Shown: positions 7,374-16,113, numbered from the stretch's first letter. The stretch is 64,000 nucleotides of DNA from Bacteroidetes bacterium UBA7674 (GCA_002483105.1 DLHG01000015.1:192189-256188); one strand, 5' to 3'. Program-made: numbers and translations. Notes: generated by a model from the sequence alone, not told the origin.

Positions 7374-8246
7374 CTATGAAACCACTACGTTCTCTGCGAT
7401 GCTGTTCAGCTCTTGCAGGTCTTCTGCTGAAAGAGTGAGTTCTGTCGCTTTATAATTCTCTTCCAGGTGCTTCACTTTTGAGGTGCCTGGTATAAGAAGG
7501 ATATTTTCTGAATGATGTAATAACCAGCTGAGCGCCAGTTGGTGTGCTGACACATTGTTGCGTTGCGCTACGGCTTCTATTTTAGCAAGTACAGCTTTGT
7601 TGCCGCCACCGAGTGGATACCAGGGGATGAAAGCGATACCATTCTCACGGGTATAAGTCACTTCTGCTTCCCACTTGCGGTCATCCACGCTGTACTTGTT
7701 CTGTACAGAAACGATCTTTACAAATTCCTGTGCTTTCTTTATCTGCTCCACCGTTACTTCTGATAGTCCGATGTGGCGGATGAGACCGTCTTCCTGTGCC
7801 TTTTGTAAAAATTCCAGTGAACGCTCAAAAGGAACATCCGGGTCAACCCGGTGTAGTTGGTAAAGATCTATCCTGTCAAGTTTCAACCGTTTCAAGCTAC
7901 CCTCTAATGCGTTGCGCAGATGGTCCGGGTGAGCGTTTATCTGCCAGGCGTTGGGGCCTGTTCTCATTAGTCCACCTTTAGTCCCTATGACCAGGCCTTT
8001 TGTGTAAGGATGTAGTGCCTCAGCTATCAGCTCTTCTGATACATTAGGGCCGTAAGCATCTGCGGTATCTATGAAGTTGATGCCGAGCTCGACAGATCTT
8101 TGCAATACGCTTATTGATTCTTGTTTGTCAGCCGGCTCGCCCCATACTCCTTCTCCTGTTATGCGCATAGCGCCATATCCCATCCTGTTGACTTCCATAT
8201 CGCCACCTATGTTGAAAGTGGGCTTGTATGTATGCTTGTTCCCCAT
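7374..8246 (-). CDS. Aldo/keto reductase
   Basis: NAD(P)H-dependent oxidoreductase of 290 residues. The frame is open up to 8378, but the ATG at 8246 (MGNKHTYKPTFNIGG) fits the family start; the upstream 44 codons run through low-quality sequence and a hairpin. The catalytic tetrad is visible: D60 and Y65 in INFIDTADAYGP, K90 in GTKGG, and H132 in YQLHRVD. The C-terminal cofactor-binding part contains LIPGTSKVKHLEENY, typical of the AKR superfamily. It resembles the YdbC/pyridoxal reductase-like bacterial group. The physiological substrate is unknown; it stands as a single gene between two hairpins. Confidence 0.92.
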   Translation of the reverse strand: MGNKHTYKPTFNIGGDMEVNRMGYGAMRITGEGVWGEPADKQESISVLQRSVELGINFIDTADAYGPNVSEELIAEALHPYTKGLVIGTKGGLMRTGPNAWQINAHPDHLRNALEGSLKRLKLDRIDLYQLHRVDPDVPFERSLEFLQKAQEDGLIRHIGLSEVTVEQIKKAQEFVKIVSVQNKYSVDDRKWEAEVTYTRENGIAFIPWYPLGGGNKAVLAKIEAVAQRNNVSAHQLALSWLLHHSENILLIPGTSKVKHLEENYKATELTLSAEDLQELNSIAENVVVS

Positions 8247-8359
8247 GTCGTAAGATTCAGAGTACGAATGTAGAACTGTTTGGTAATTGGAAAGACATTC
8301 CCGGTTATAAGGAATTGTAAAGGTTGTATAGGAAAGTAATATAAATGCCGCTAAACCAG

Positions 8360-8390
8360 GATGTCCCACACTTTGCAAGTGTGGGACATC
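8360..8390 (-). terminator. 14-bp hairpin after the MBL hydrolase gene
   Basis: Arms gatgtcccacactt (8360-8373) and aagtgtgggacatc (8377-8390) are perfectly complementary around the loop tgc. It begins seven bases beyond the stop of the metallohydrolase on the minus strand. The T-run is weak, so it may be a bidirectional or mRNA-stabilising hairpin. Confidence 0.7.
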
Positions 8391-8396
8391 TATAGC

Positions 8397-9809
8397 TTAC
8401 TCCATACTCCCCAATCCGATTTCCTGGTGCATATCGGGGATCTCAACATCGGCGAAACCTTTTCGTATCAATCTTTCTTTGAAGTGCATTTGCACATCAT
8501 ACTCTCCATGTACGAGGAACAGCTTTTTGATGTGGCGGGGATTCTGGCAGGCGAGCCACTGGCACATATCATCATAATCACCGTGGGCGCTGAGGCTGGT
8601 GATCTCGTCAATACCTGCCTTAACGATGTGGGTGGTGCCGAATATCTTCACTTCAGCCGGTTGCAGTTTCAGCCTGCCGCCGAGCGAGCGTGGTTCACAA
8701 TAACCGGTAAGCAGTATCATGTTGCGTGCCTCGCTGATGTTATTGGCTATATGGTGTTTCACCCTGCCCGCTTCGGCCATGCCTGATGCAGAGATAATAA
8801 CACAAGGTTCTTTAGAACTGTTGAGCGCTATAGACTCATCCACGCTCTCTATATAATGTAAGCCTTCGAAATCAAAAACATCATGATCTATTTTCAGGAG
8901 ATTGCGCACATTGCCATTAAAATGATCCGGGTATTTCTTTACGGTATTGGTCACCTTCATAGAGAGCGGGCTATCTACATAATATTTTATCTTAGGTAGT
9001 CTGTTCTCCAGTTCCAGCCGGTTGAGCATATAGAGTATCTCCTGGGTACGCCCGAGGCTAAACGCCGGCACGATGAGCTTACCTTTATTCTGTATACAGG
9101 TTTCTTCAATGTGGTTCAATAATTTATCGGAAGCTACTGTCACCAGTTCGTGCAATTTATCGCCATAGGTAGACTCCATGATGATATAGTCTGCCTGCGG
9201 GAACTCTTCGGGCGATTTCAGCAGCATATCGCGGTAACGGCCTATATCACCACTGAAAGTGATCCGCACATTCTTTCCATTTTCGTATATTTTCAGGTTT
9301 ACGGCGGCGCTACCAAGTATATGACCGCAGTCGGTGTACATCAGTTCCACTCCTTTATCTACCCTAAAATGCTCACCATAGGGAATGGTCTCCAGCATAG
9401 AAAAAACTTTCAAGGCATCTTCCTCGGTGTAGAGCGGTTCTATTAATGGGCGTCCTTCCTTGCTGCGATGTTTGTTTATATAGCGTACATCATCTTCCTG
9501 TATATGCGCAGAGTCAGTTAACAGTAGTTTTATCAGGCTTGCAGTGGCGGGGGTACAGAATATCTTACCATCATATCCATCTTTTACCAGTTTAGGCAAC
9601 AGCCCCGTATGGTCTATATGTGCGTGAGAGATAATAACGTGATCGATCTCTGTAGGCTCAAAGCCCCATTCGCTGTTCAGGCTAAGGGTCTCCTTTCCCA
9701 TCCCCTGGAACATTCCGCAGTCTAAAAGTATTTTTTTGCCTGATGAAAGGTGGATTATATGCTTGGAACCCGTAACGGTGCGCGCCGCACCATGGAATGA
9801 TATCTTCAT
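8397..9809 (-). CDS. MBL-fold beta-CASP metallohydrolase (RNase-like)
   Basis: Protein of 470 residues with the metallo-beta-lactamase signature SHAHIDHTG, giving zinc ligands H62, H64, D66 and H67, and a later GDIGR segment. The insertion between the two MBL halves and the C-terminal CVIISASGMAEAGRVKHH and LSAHGDYDDM motifs identify the beta-CASP group (CPSF-73/RNase J relatives; the YsdF-like exonuclease-type bacterial proteins). Such enzymes process RNA in the cytoplasm. The N-terminal MKISFHGAARTVTGSKH is the normal start for the family. It is monocistronic by position. Endo- versus exonuclease activity cannot be assigned. Confidence 0.9.
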   Translation of the reverse strand: MKISFHGAARTVTGSKHIIHLSSGKKILLDCGMFQGMGKETLSLNSEWGFEPTEIDHVIISHAHIDHTGLLPKLVKDGYDGKIFCTPATASLIKLLLTDSAHIQEDDVRYINKHRSKEGRPLIEPLYTEEDALKVFSMLETIPYGEHFRVDKGVELMYTDCGHILGSAAVNLKIYENGKNVRITFSGDIGRYRDMLLKSPEEFPQADYIIMESTYGDKLHELVTVASDKLLNHIEETCIQNKGKLIVPAFSLGRTQEILYMLNRLELENRLPKIKYYVDSPLSMKVTNTVKKYPDHFNGNVRNLLKIDHDVFDFEGLHYIESVDESIALNSSKEPCVIISASGMAEAGRVKHHIANNISEARNMILLTGYCEPRSLGGRLKLQPAEVKIFGTTHIVKAGIDEITSLSAHGDYDDMCQWLACQNPRHIKKLFLVHGEYDVQMHFKERLIRKGFADVEIPDMHQEIGLGSME

Positions 9810-10018
9810 AGAACTAAGTTAACGAACCCTCTTTAACATTTCATTTTTTTCCGTCAAAACATGATATGTGTCACTCCCCGTAAGGGTTTCATGATAAAAA
9901 CGATGATATAGGCTTGTTAACCGCTCGTTAACCAGTTGCAAACCAAGGGTTAAGCAGGGCTGAAAATTTTAATACGGGCGCTTATCGCCTCATATTTGTA
10001 TCAACAAAAACAACGAAC

Positions 10019-10168
10019 ATGAAAACTTTAAATTTTAATCTTCGCGCATTGTTACATAAGATGGCTGCTTTCATTGAAAAGCATAGTCCTATCAAAGGTG
10101 AACTGGTTGACGTAGAGATCACGAAGATCAACGGCCGTGTAAGCTACACTTATACAAAGGTTGGTTAG
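10019..10168 (+). CDS. 49-residue protein, member of a small paralogous pair
   Basis: A short frame starting at the ATG at 10019 encodes 49 residues: an amphipathic N-terminus (LRALLHKMAAFIEKH) then KGELVDVEITKINGRVSYTYTKVG. The second half aligns with the end of the next gene (RGQLVEVDFNV.GKDIQYIYTTVK), and both starts share ATGAAAACT and an acaacaaaa-like leader. This conservation argues that both are translated. The C-terminal half looks like two short beta strands of an open sheet. The function is unknown. A near-consensus -7 box (CATATTTG) lies about 25 bases upstream. Confidence 0.65.
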   Translation: MKTLNFNLRALLHKMAAFIEKHSPIKGELVDVEITKINGRVSYTYTKVG

Positions 10169-10326
10169 TTGATGGATTGACTGATTAACAAGTTAATAGA
10201 CTAACGCGTGTCCGACAGATAGTTTTAACATTTATGTTAAACAAGTCAGCAAGCTTTGTTAAAACACTCATCACCATTGAAATCTTTACATTTTCTTTCC
10301 AACCTTTATCTGTAACAACAAAACGA

Positions 10327-10500
10327 ATGAAAACTCCTTCAACTAATATACCATTAAAGGGCAAGCCGGTTGTCGGCACCTTTATGACCTATATACATAA
10401 CTCATCCAAACGCCGCGGGCAACTGGTAGAGGTTGACTTTAACGTAAAAGGCAAAGACATCCAGTATATATACACTACAGTAAAGAAAGGCGGGCATTGA
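10327..10500 (+). CDS. 57-residue protein, paralogue of the preceding small gene
   Basis: I place the start at the ATG at 10327, not at the open upstream codon at 10234, because it matches the start of the preceding paralogue (MKT..) and keeps the leader outside the gene. The protein is basic (KRRGQLVEVDF, VKGKDIQYIYTTVKKGGH) and has no signal peptide or membrane segment. The stop codon lies inside the 5' arm of a strong terminator, so the pair forms a complete small transcription unit before malate dehydrogenase. No domain is recognised. Confidence 0.68.
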   Translation: MKTPSTNIPLKGKPVVGTFMTYIHNSSKRRGQLVEVDFNVKGKDIQYIYTTVKKGGH

Positions 10501-10520
10501 TCATCAATGCCTTTTTTATT
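10493..10520 (+). terminator. Terminator overlapping the stop of the small paralogue
   Basis: Arms ggcattga and tcaatgcc around tca, followed by ttttttatt. The 5' arm contains the TGA stop codon of the 57-residue gene. Confidence 0.88.
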
Positions 10521-10582
10521 GTCTTTATTTCCCACCTATATTTTTATTAAAAAAATATATCATACAGTCTGATATATATTAG

Positions 10583-10612
10583 TTTGTGCAAACAACTTAT
10601 CCCCTATATTTG
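10583..10612 (+). promoter_or_regulatory. Bacteroidota-type promoter for malate dehydrogenase
   Basis: TTTG at 10583-10586 and TATATTTG at 10605-10612 are separated by 18 bases, a good match to the -33/-7 consensus of the Bacteroidota primary sigma factor. The predicted leader is about 35 bases. Confidence 0.7.
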
Positions 10613-10652
10613 CGGCATTATTAATTTCAATCATCCCAAAAAGTAGTAGTAA

Positions 10653-11591
10653 ATGAAAGTAACTGTAGTGGGTGCCGGCGCTGTAGGTGCAACTTGCGCT
10701 GATAACATTGCCCGCAAAGAACTGGTAGAAGAGCTGGTGCTCGTAGATATTAAAGAGGGTTTTGCAGAAGGTAAAGCGCTTGACATTTCACAAACAGCTT
10801 CATTGCTTGGATTTGATACGCGTGTAATAGGTGTAACAAATGATTACTCCAAGACAGCTAACTCTGATGTAGTGGTGATCACTTCAGGTATTCCCCGCAA
10901 ACCGGGCATGACACGTGAAGAGTTGATAGGCACTAACGCACGCATAGTAGAAGAAGTGAGCAAAAACTTGTTACAACATTCTCCTAATGCTATCATAGTG
11001 GTGATATCTAACCCTATGGATACAATGACTTACCTGGCCCTGAAATCAACAGGACTGGATAAGCACCGTGTAATAGGCATGGGCGGTATACTGGATAGCG
11101 CACGCTTTAAGTGCTACCTGCAACAAGCGTTGCAATGCTCTCCTAACGATCTGCAGGCTACCGTAATAGGCGGACATGGTGATACTACCATGATACCTCT
11201 AACACGCCTTGCTTCTTTAGCCGGTTCTCCTGTATATAATACACTGAGCGAAGACCAACTGAAACAAATAGCTGCTGATACTATGGTAGGTGGTGCTACA
11301 CTTACCAAACTGCTGGGTACTTCAGCATGGTATGCACCGGGCGCGGCAGGAGCTGCACTGGTAGAAAGCATCATCCGTGATGAGAAGAAGGTATTCCCTT
11401 GCTGCGTATCGCTGGAAGGTGAGTATGGCCAGAACGACATCTGCCTGGGTGTACCGGTAGTAATAGGCCGTAACGGTTGGGAAAAGATCGTTGACTATAA
11501 ACTGACTGCTGACGAACAAGAAGCATTCAACAAATCTGCTGATGCTGTACGCAGCATGAACCAGGTGCTGGATACCCTGGTTACAAATTAA
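10653..11591 (+). CDS. mdh: Malate dehydrogenase (NAD-dependent)
   Basis: TCA-cycle enzyme converting malate to oxaloacetate with NAD, 312 residues, cytoplasmic. The Rossmann motif GAGAVG is at residues 7-12 and D32 would bind the NAD ribose. Substrate-binding R82, R88 and R151 and the catalytic pair D148/H175 (ILDSARF, GGHGDT) are all present. Arginine at 82 in IPRKPGMTR marks malate rather than lactate specificity; the overall form is the LDH-like type III MDH found in Bacteroidota. It is monocistronic, with a good promoter upstream and a strong hairpin downstream. Confidence 0.97.
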   Translation: MKVTVVGAGAVGATCADNIARKELVEELVLVDIKEGFAEGKALDISQTASLLGFDTRVIGVTNDYSKTANSDVVVITSGIPRKPGMTREELIGTNARIVEEVSKNLLQHSPNAIIVVISNPMDTMTYLALKSTGLDKHRVIGMGGILDSARFKCYLQQALQCSPNDLQATVIGGHGDTTMIPLTRLASLAGSPVYNTLSEDQLKQIAADTMVGGATLTKLLGTSAWYAPGAAGAALVESIIRDEKKVFPCCVSLEGEYGQNDICLGVPVVIGRNGWEKIVDYKLTADEQEAFNKSADAVRSMNQVLDTLVTN

Positions 11592-11632
11592 AAATTCAAA
11601 AGCCAAAATTCAAAAAGGCTTAGTGATATTTT

Positions 11633-11668
11633 AAAGGGTCTCGGTTAAACCGAGACCCTTTATTTTTT
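11633..11668. terminator. Bidirectional terminator after mdh
   Basis: Arms aaagggtctcgg (11633-11644) and ccgagacccttt (11650-11661), loop ttaaa, then attttttg. It sits between convergent mdh and the T9SS protein gene. Confidence 0.9.
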
Positions 11669-11683
11669 GCATCTATGAAACGT

Positions 11684-12961
11684 CTATTTCATTATCGTGA
11701 ACTGCACTGACTCTTGCGGGCGATTGTCTATGCGGAGGAAGTAGTTACCTGATGGGAGGTTGCTTACATCTACTTGCTTTTGGTAGAATGTAGTTGGCGC
11801 TTCGTTCCAATGGCGAACTGACTTCCCTGTTGCATCGAAGATGGTGATGGCGAATGGTGTTGTTTGTGCCGTGTTGAGGTTAATATTGATAGTGTTACTT
11901 GCCGGGTTAGGATAAACCTTCAGCGCACTTTGGTGACGGACATTATTTTGTACGCCGGCAGGATCGAACTCTTCATAATAGTAACGGATCTTCCCGCTGC
12001 CCTGTTGTGGAATGAACGAACCTGATGTCGCGTTCCACGGCAATTCGGCCTGTGTCTCTATCAAGTTAGCGCTGGTATAAGTACACTGCAATGCTATGGT
12101 GTTCTCCCATACACCATTCGTCAACGTCTCTTCGAGCCGACTCAACATATTATGGTCATTATCGTAATCCATATGCCACCTTAGGGTAGTTTCCCATACA
12201 TTATTCTGCCAGCCCTGGATCTCTGTTACGACCACATCGTTGTTTCCATCATAAATGTATATGCCGCGTGAAGTATATATCCATCCACCAGAATAATAAG
12301 CATTGGAGGCAGTATCCATATTGTCACCGCTATATGTATATTCAGCTAAGCTGTATGGAGTGTATGCCGTGCCATCCCATATAGTAGTCAGCACTTCCGT
12401 CAATTTGCCTGCAGTGTATGTATTGGTGACCATCCTGTCATTTTCGTAGGCGTTCATCACATTGTCCCATAGCTGCAGTTCGGTCGTCAATAAGCCGTCA
12501 GGCCCGTAAGTGCGTATCTCACGGGACATGGGTTCCAATGGTTGGCCTACCCCTATCCACTCGTCCACATAGGTTGTGTCCCAGATACTATTTGAGTAAT
12601 GGTAAGTGGTGACACCGCCCGTATCCCATGCAGTACCATTCCATCCGGCACCATAGCTACGTGTTAAACGGCCATCGTTATCATACTGATAGGTGTAGCG
12701 AATAGAGTTGATTCCCATACTCATGAACAGCTCCTCATCAGGGGCCCATTGTAGATTTTCTCCCCATATGCCTGTCCGATCTCCACTCTCAGCATTCAAT
12801 AATGCTCTCCCGAAAGAGTAACCATAGTGCGTGGAACCTCCAAACACATAGCTGCCACTGTAGAAAGAAGAATCAGATTTAGCTATCAAGCGGATAGACT
12901 GCGCTGGTGCTACAAACGAGTTAACAAGTAATATACAACTAAGTAAAAAATGTCTTTTCAT
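11684..12961 (-). CDS. T9SS-exported repeat protein, tandem copy A
   Basis: Secreted protein of 425 residues with a signal peptide (MKRHFLLSCILLVNSFVAPAQ) and a C-terminal type A T9SS sorting domain (KVYPNPASNTININ ... GNYFLRIDNRP). Between them, residues about 60-330 hold repeated units of some 40 residues built around W-x-G/N-x-W and Y-x-Y (GWNGTAWDTGGVTTYHYS, IWDGTAYTPYSLAEYTYS, GWQNNVWETTLRWHMDYD). The pattern recalls YD/RHS-like beta strands but lacks the strict YDxxGR signature. It is a tandem duplicate of the next upstream gene (17-base gap). The role is unknown; a surface or matrix protein is likely. Confidence 0.85.
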   Translation of the reverse strand: MKRHFLLSCILLVNSFVAPAQSIRLIAKSDSSFYSGSYVFGGSTHYGYSFGRALLNAESGDRTGIWGENLQWAPDEELFMSMGINSIRYTYQYDNDGRLTRSYGAGWNGTAWDTGGVTTYHYSNSIWDTTYVDEWIGVGQPLEPMSREIRTYGPDGLLTTELQLWDNVMNAYENDRMVTNTYTAGKLTEVLTTIWDGTAYTPYSLAEYTYSGDNMDTASNAYYSGGWIYTSRGIYIYDGNNDVVVTEIQGWQNNVWETTLRWHMDYDNDHNMLSRLEETLTNGVWENTIALQCTYTSANLIETQAELPWNATSGSFIPQQGSGKIRYYYEEFDPAGVQNNVRHQSALKVYPNPASNTININLNTAQTTPFAITIFDATGKSVRHWNEAPTTFYQKQVDVSNLPSGNYFLRIDNRPQESVQFTIMK

Positions 12962-12978
12962 GATGTCTTATATCGCTT

Positions 12979-14256
12979 CTATCTAATGACGGTAAATTGC
13001 ACCGATTCGTTAGGACGATTATCGATACGGAGGAAGTAGCTGCCTGACGGGAGGTTGCTCACATCGACTTGTTTTTGGTAGAACGTAGTTGGAGCTTCGT
13101 TCCAGTGGCGGACTGACTTCCCTGTTGCATCGAAGATGGTGATGGCGAATGGCCTGTCTTGTGTCGCATGGAGATTGATGTTGATGTTGTTGTTTGCAGG
13201 GTTAGGGTAAACATGGAACGCACTCTGTTCCTGAACAGCACTTATGGAAGATGGGTCGAACTCTTCGTAATAGTACAGCGCCTTTCTACTTTCGCCTTCT
13301 TCCGGATTGAATTGTCCTGTAACGTCGTCCCATTCAGAAGTAACGGACGTCTCTATCAGGTTATGCATATTGTACGTTATTGTTTTGTAGAGCCAATTCA
13401 CCCATTGGCCATTATCGTGTCCTTGCATGTTCTCGATGAGTAAGCTGTGATCACTGTTGTATGTATTGAGTCTTCTGCTCATGGGCTTCCAGATGCCTAA
13501 CGACCACATCTGGTCTTCCACTATTATCGCGTCATCGTTCACATCATATGAGTACAGCCACCTATTAGAGTTCTCCCAACCGTTGTTGTATTGTTCCATG
13601 ATACTGGTAGCTATATTATCACCGACATAAGTATATGTTTGGCGAGACAGCGGCTGCCATGCGCCTCCATCCCATTGCTCTCCAAGTACTTGTGTCAATT
13701 GCCCGGAAGTATAGCTAAGGTTGATCCGTTGTTGATTCACATATTGGCTGATGTTACCATTCCAGCCTTGCCATATTTGTGTCACAACGCCATCTTGCCC
13801 CCACACATAGATAGTTCGCTGACTGTGAGCCCAGATACCGTTGTTCTTATTATCTATACTGTAAGTATCAATTCCGCTGGTATTATAATGAAAATGGTAC
13901 GCCGCAACAGTGTCCCAATTATTATTCACGAAGCGTGATTTGTAAGAGTTTTTGATCCTGTCAACATTATCATACTCGAATACAGATTTATAGGCATCAA
14001 TGTTCTGGCCAGTGATCTCACTGAATCGCAGCATACCCACCTCATCGGCAGCCCATCTGTTCCACCCTGTCCTTTCGGTAGTTTCGGTGTTCACGAAAGA
14101 TCTGCCGAATGAATAATTGTACGTAGAGGTATCAACAATCCTGAAGTCTGCATTATGAAAGATAAAATTTGCGGCTGCTTTAAGCCTTACTGATTGAGCT
14201 TGTGCAATAGTGCCCGCGCAAAGAAGTGCGCAACCGAGAAGTCGTAATTTATTCAT
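12979..14256 (-). CDS. T9SS-exported repeat protein, tandem copy B
   Basis: Paralogue of the downstream gene with exactly the same length (425 residues): signal peptide MNKLRLLGCALLCAGTIAQAQ, W/Y-rich 40-residue repeats (QGWNGNISQYVNQQRINLSY, EQWDGGAWQPLSRQTYTYV, MWSLGIWKPMSRRLNTY) and a type A T9SS tail. The middle repeats have diverged strongly, whereas about 95 bases covering KSVRHWNEAPTTFYQKQVDVSNLP are nearly identical in both genes, suggesting recent duplication or gene conversion of the tail. No catalytic motif is visible. The two genes are probably co-transcribed. Confidence 0.85.
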   Translation of the reverse strand: MNKLRLLGCALLCAGTIAQAQSVRLKAAANFIFHNADFRIVDTSTYNYSFGRSFVNTETTERTGWNRWAADEVGMLRFSEITGQNIDAYKSVFEYDNVDRIKNSYKSRFVNNNWDTVAAYHFHYNTSGIDTYSIDNKNNGIWAHSQRTIYVWGQDGVVTQIWQGWNGNISQYVNQQRINLSYTSGQLTQVLGEQWDGGAWQPLSRQTYTYVGDNIATSIMEQYNNGWENSNRWLYSYDVNDDAIIVEDQMWSLGIWKPMSRRLNTYNSDHSLLIENMQGHDNGQWVNWLYKTITYNMHNLIETSVTSEWDDVTGQFNPEEGESRKALYYYEEFDPSSISAVQEQSAFHVYPNPANNNININLHATQDRPFAITIFDATGKSVRHWNEAPTTFYQKQVDVSNLPSGSYFLRIDNRPNESVQFTVIR

Positions 14257-14420
14257 CTGTTGGAGTTTAGGTTAAGAATAAGTTTCAGTTTATAAGTGTG
14301 AGGCTGCGGTTCCATTGCTACCTCCTGATAATAAGACGTTGCTTAAAAGAACATACCCTAGTGAATACCTCCAAAATACTCAAAGAAAATTTTTACGAAT
14401 AAGTGTATAACTGAAAGTTG

Positions 14421-14446
14421 AACGGGCGCCGAAGGAGCCCGTTTTT
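14421..14446 (+). terminator. Terminator-like hairpin with no plus-strand gene before it
   Basis: Arms aacgggc and gcccgtt around gccgaagga, then ttt. Both flanking genes are on the minus strand, so a plus-strand terminator here is unexplained unless a small RNA is made from 14260-14420. Confidence 0.5.
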
Positions 14447-14514
14447 GTATCGCAAGCGAATGCTTGTCCTATGTTGGGTCCAAGTGAATACTCGGACCAG
14501 TATAAAAAATAAAA

Positions 14515-14540
14515 GGAGCAGGACTTACATCCTTGCTCCA
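14515..14540 (-). terminator. Terminator of the haem/YceI/DUF5777 operon
   Basis: On the minus strand ggagcaagga and tcctgctcc pair around a short loop and are followed by ttttattttttat. It lies 56 bases after the DUF5777 stop. Confidence 0.8.
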
Positions 14541-14595
14541 TTTACACCTTATGAAAATTACCCCATGTAAATATAGTATCTATATGGGATTTTTA

Positions 14596-15531
14596 CTAGT
14601 ATATTTTATTCCTCGAACCTTCAAATCCCTTTGGCTTTACGATAGTAAAGACGCGTGAGATGTTGAAACCGAAGTGAATATCACCTTTATCCCAGCGTCC
14701 CGGCGTCTGGCCTATAAAGGCACGTTCCGTAACCGTAGTAGCATTGGAGAATATCAATTGGAATACGTGTCCGCCTGTTTCTATATCCAGCCCAACAGAA
14801 AGCGCATTTTGATAACCGTTCAGTTTAGCTCCGGGGATAGTGTAGAAATATTCACCTGTCAGGGCCAGCCTGTTATTCAGCTTCAAACGGCCACCTAAGC
14901 CGACAGCAAATACATCATTTGGTTCAGCAGTAGTTGGCACCAGGTTGTAGTGAATATGTGTCGGGGTTAATTGCAGCGACAGCCAGTTGTTAAACTTGCG
15001 CGCTATCAATAACTGATTTGCATAGGCGAGCCTGTTGCTGAAATAATACTCCATGCCCGGAGGCACTGTTACATCCATGCTCTTGAGATAGATGCCTCCA
15101 AAATAACTCAGGCTGAAGGGCATTTTATTATCTACCGTCTGGCGGAGAACTTTTGCTTTAATGAAACCGTCGTACTCTTTCTCGTAAGTACCGCGCGCTA
15201 CACCTACCATCAGCCAGTCGGTAACACCGTAATCAAACGACAGCTTGGTAGTGGCATTATCCAGCCCGAAGAAGTTCTTGAAACTTTGGTTCAGCGCACC
15301 GAAACGGTGAATGATCCTGAAGTCGAGCACGCCCTTTCCTACATTCTCTATACTATGCCCATTAATGACACGGGTAGCCTTAAATGTAGCAGAAGTATAT
15401 TCCTTTTTCTTCTCAGTGCCGTCATCAAGCATTTTCAACAAGTCATCAGCACTTGTAGAATCAGTTTGAGCTGATGAAGTAAAGGCAAAAAGAAGTGCGG
15501 CAAACGAGAGTATATATTTTCTACGAATCAT
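14596..15531 (-). CDS. DUF5777-type outer-membrane beta-barrel protein
   Basis: Secreted 311-residue protein with a signal peptide (MIRRKYILSFAALLFAFTSSAQ), an acidic linker (DDLLKMLDDGTEKKKEY) and then long amphipathic strands ending in FNISRVFTIVKPKGF. The segment TFKATRVINGHSIENVGKGVLDF with IIHRFG is characteristic of the DUF5777 barrel family as I recall it. Last gene of the cluster, 25 bases after the YceI gene and before a strong terminator. In Bacteroidota this family commonly accompanies YceI and haem-lipoprotein genes. A role in the outer membrane with them, perhaps transport or anchoring, is inference. Confidence 0.82.
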   Translation of the reverse strand: MIRRKYILSFAALLFAFTSSAQTDSTSADDLLKMLDDGTEKKKEYTSATFKATRVINGHSIENVGKGVLDFRIIHRFGALNQSFKNFFGLDNATTKLSFDYGVTDWLMVGVARGTYEKEYDGFIKAKVLRQTVDNKMPFSLSYFGGIYLKSMDVTVPPGMEYYFSNRLAYANQLLIARKFNNWLSLQLTPTHIHYNLVPTTAEPNDVFAVGLGGRLKLNNRLALTGEYFYTIPGAKLNGYQNALSVGLDIETGGHVFQLIFSNATTVTERAFIGQTPGRWDKGDIHFGFNISRVFTIVKPKGFEGSRNKIY

Positions 15532-15556
15532 TATGTGTTGTGTGTGCGTGAAGATA

Positions 15557-16102
15557 CTATTGTCGCTTCAAAATACTATTAACCGTTACCTCAATTTCCT
15601 TGGCGATCTTCGTAACCACCATCGAAGGTATTTTTATGCCATAGTCACCCGGCTTCACCTTGAATTTGGAATTAAGTGTAGCTTCAGACCCTTTAACAGT
15701 AACAGTTCCCGGTATCACCACATCTTTAGTAACACCGTGCATCGTCAGTTTACCTGTAGAAGATACATTGTAAGTACCATCCTTGGCAAAATTCACTTTG
15801 CTTACATCGGTTATAGAGCCTTTATATTCAGCCTTAGGAAACTTGTCACTTTCCATGTAGTTCTCGTTGAAGTGCTCCTGCATCAAGGCCTTTTCAAATT
15901 TAAAACTCTTGATTGGGAGTGCAAATACAAGGCTTCCTGTTTTACTATCCAATACACTTGCAGCTTCGTTATTAAACGCCTCAATATTCTCCAGGGGTGT
16001 ACCTGAAAAGAAAGACACCTTTCCGGTACGCGTCATGTACTTCTGTGCGAAGATCGCGTTACCTATCAATAACAAAGCAATGGTGATGATACTCTTCTTC
16101 AT
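15557..16102 (-). CDS. YceI-family periplasmic lipocalin-like protein
   Basis: Protein of 181 residues with a signal peptide (MKKSIITIALLLIGNAIFAQ) and the YceI pattern: RTGKVSFFSGTPLENIEA, FNENYMESDKFPKAEYKG, then GKLTMHGVTKDV and a terminal barrel strand. YceI proteins form extended lipocalin barrels that bind isoprenoid quinones or other long lipids in the periplasm. A second YceI gene opens the same cluster at 21400-21948 and shares the FNENYMES block. Adjacent haem lipoproteins suggest the bound lipid could be a redox quinone, but that is inference. The gap to the preceding gene is only 11 bases. Confidence 0.92.
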   Translation of the reverse strand: MKKSIITIALLLIGNAIFAQKYMTRTGKVSFFSGTPLENIEAFNNEAASVLDSKTGSLVFALPIKSFKFEKALMQEHFNENYMESDKFPKAEYKGSITDVSKVNFAKDGTYNVSSTGKLTMHGVTKDVVIPGTVTVKGSEATLNSKFKVKPGDYGIKIPSMVVTKIAKEIEVTVNSILKRQ

Positions 16103-16113
16103 ACTATTGGGTT

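Larger units (their letters stand above)
14257..14595. other. 339-bp intergenic region, no gene seen
   Basis: This gap lies between two minus-strand genes. It contains one hairpin followed by T residues on the plus strand (14421-14446) and one operon terminator on the minus strand (14515-14540). The part from 14257 to 14420 should hold the promoter of the tandem T9SS pair, but no clear TAnnTTTG box was found. No open frame with protein character is present. Confidence 0.6.
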
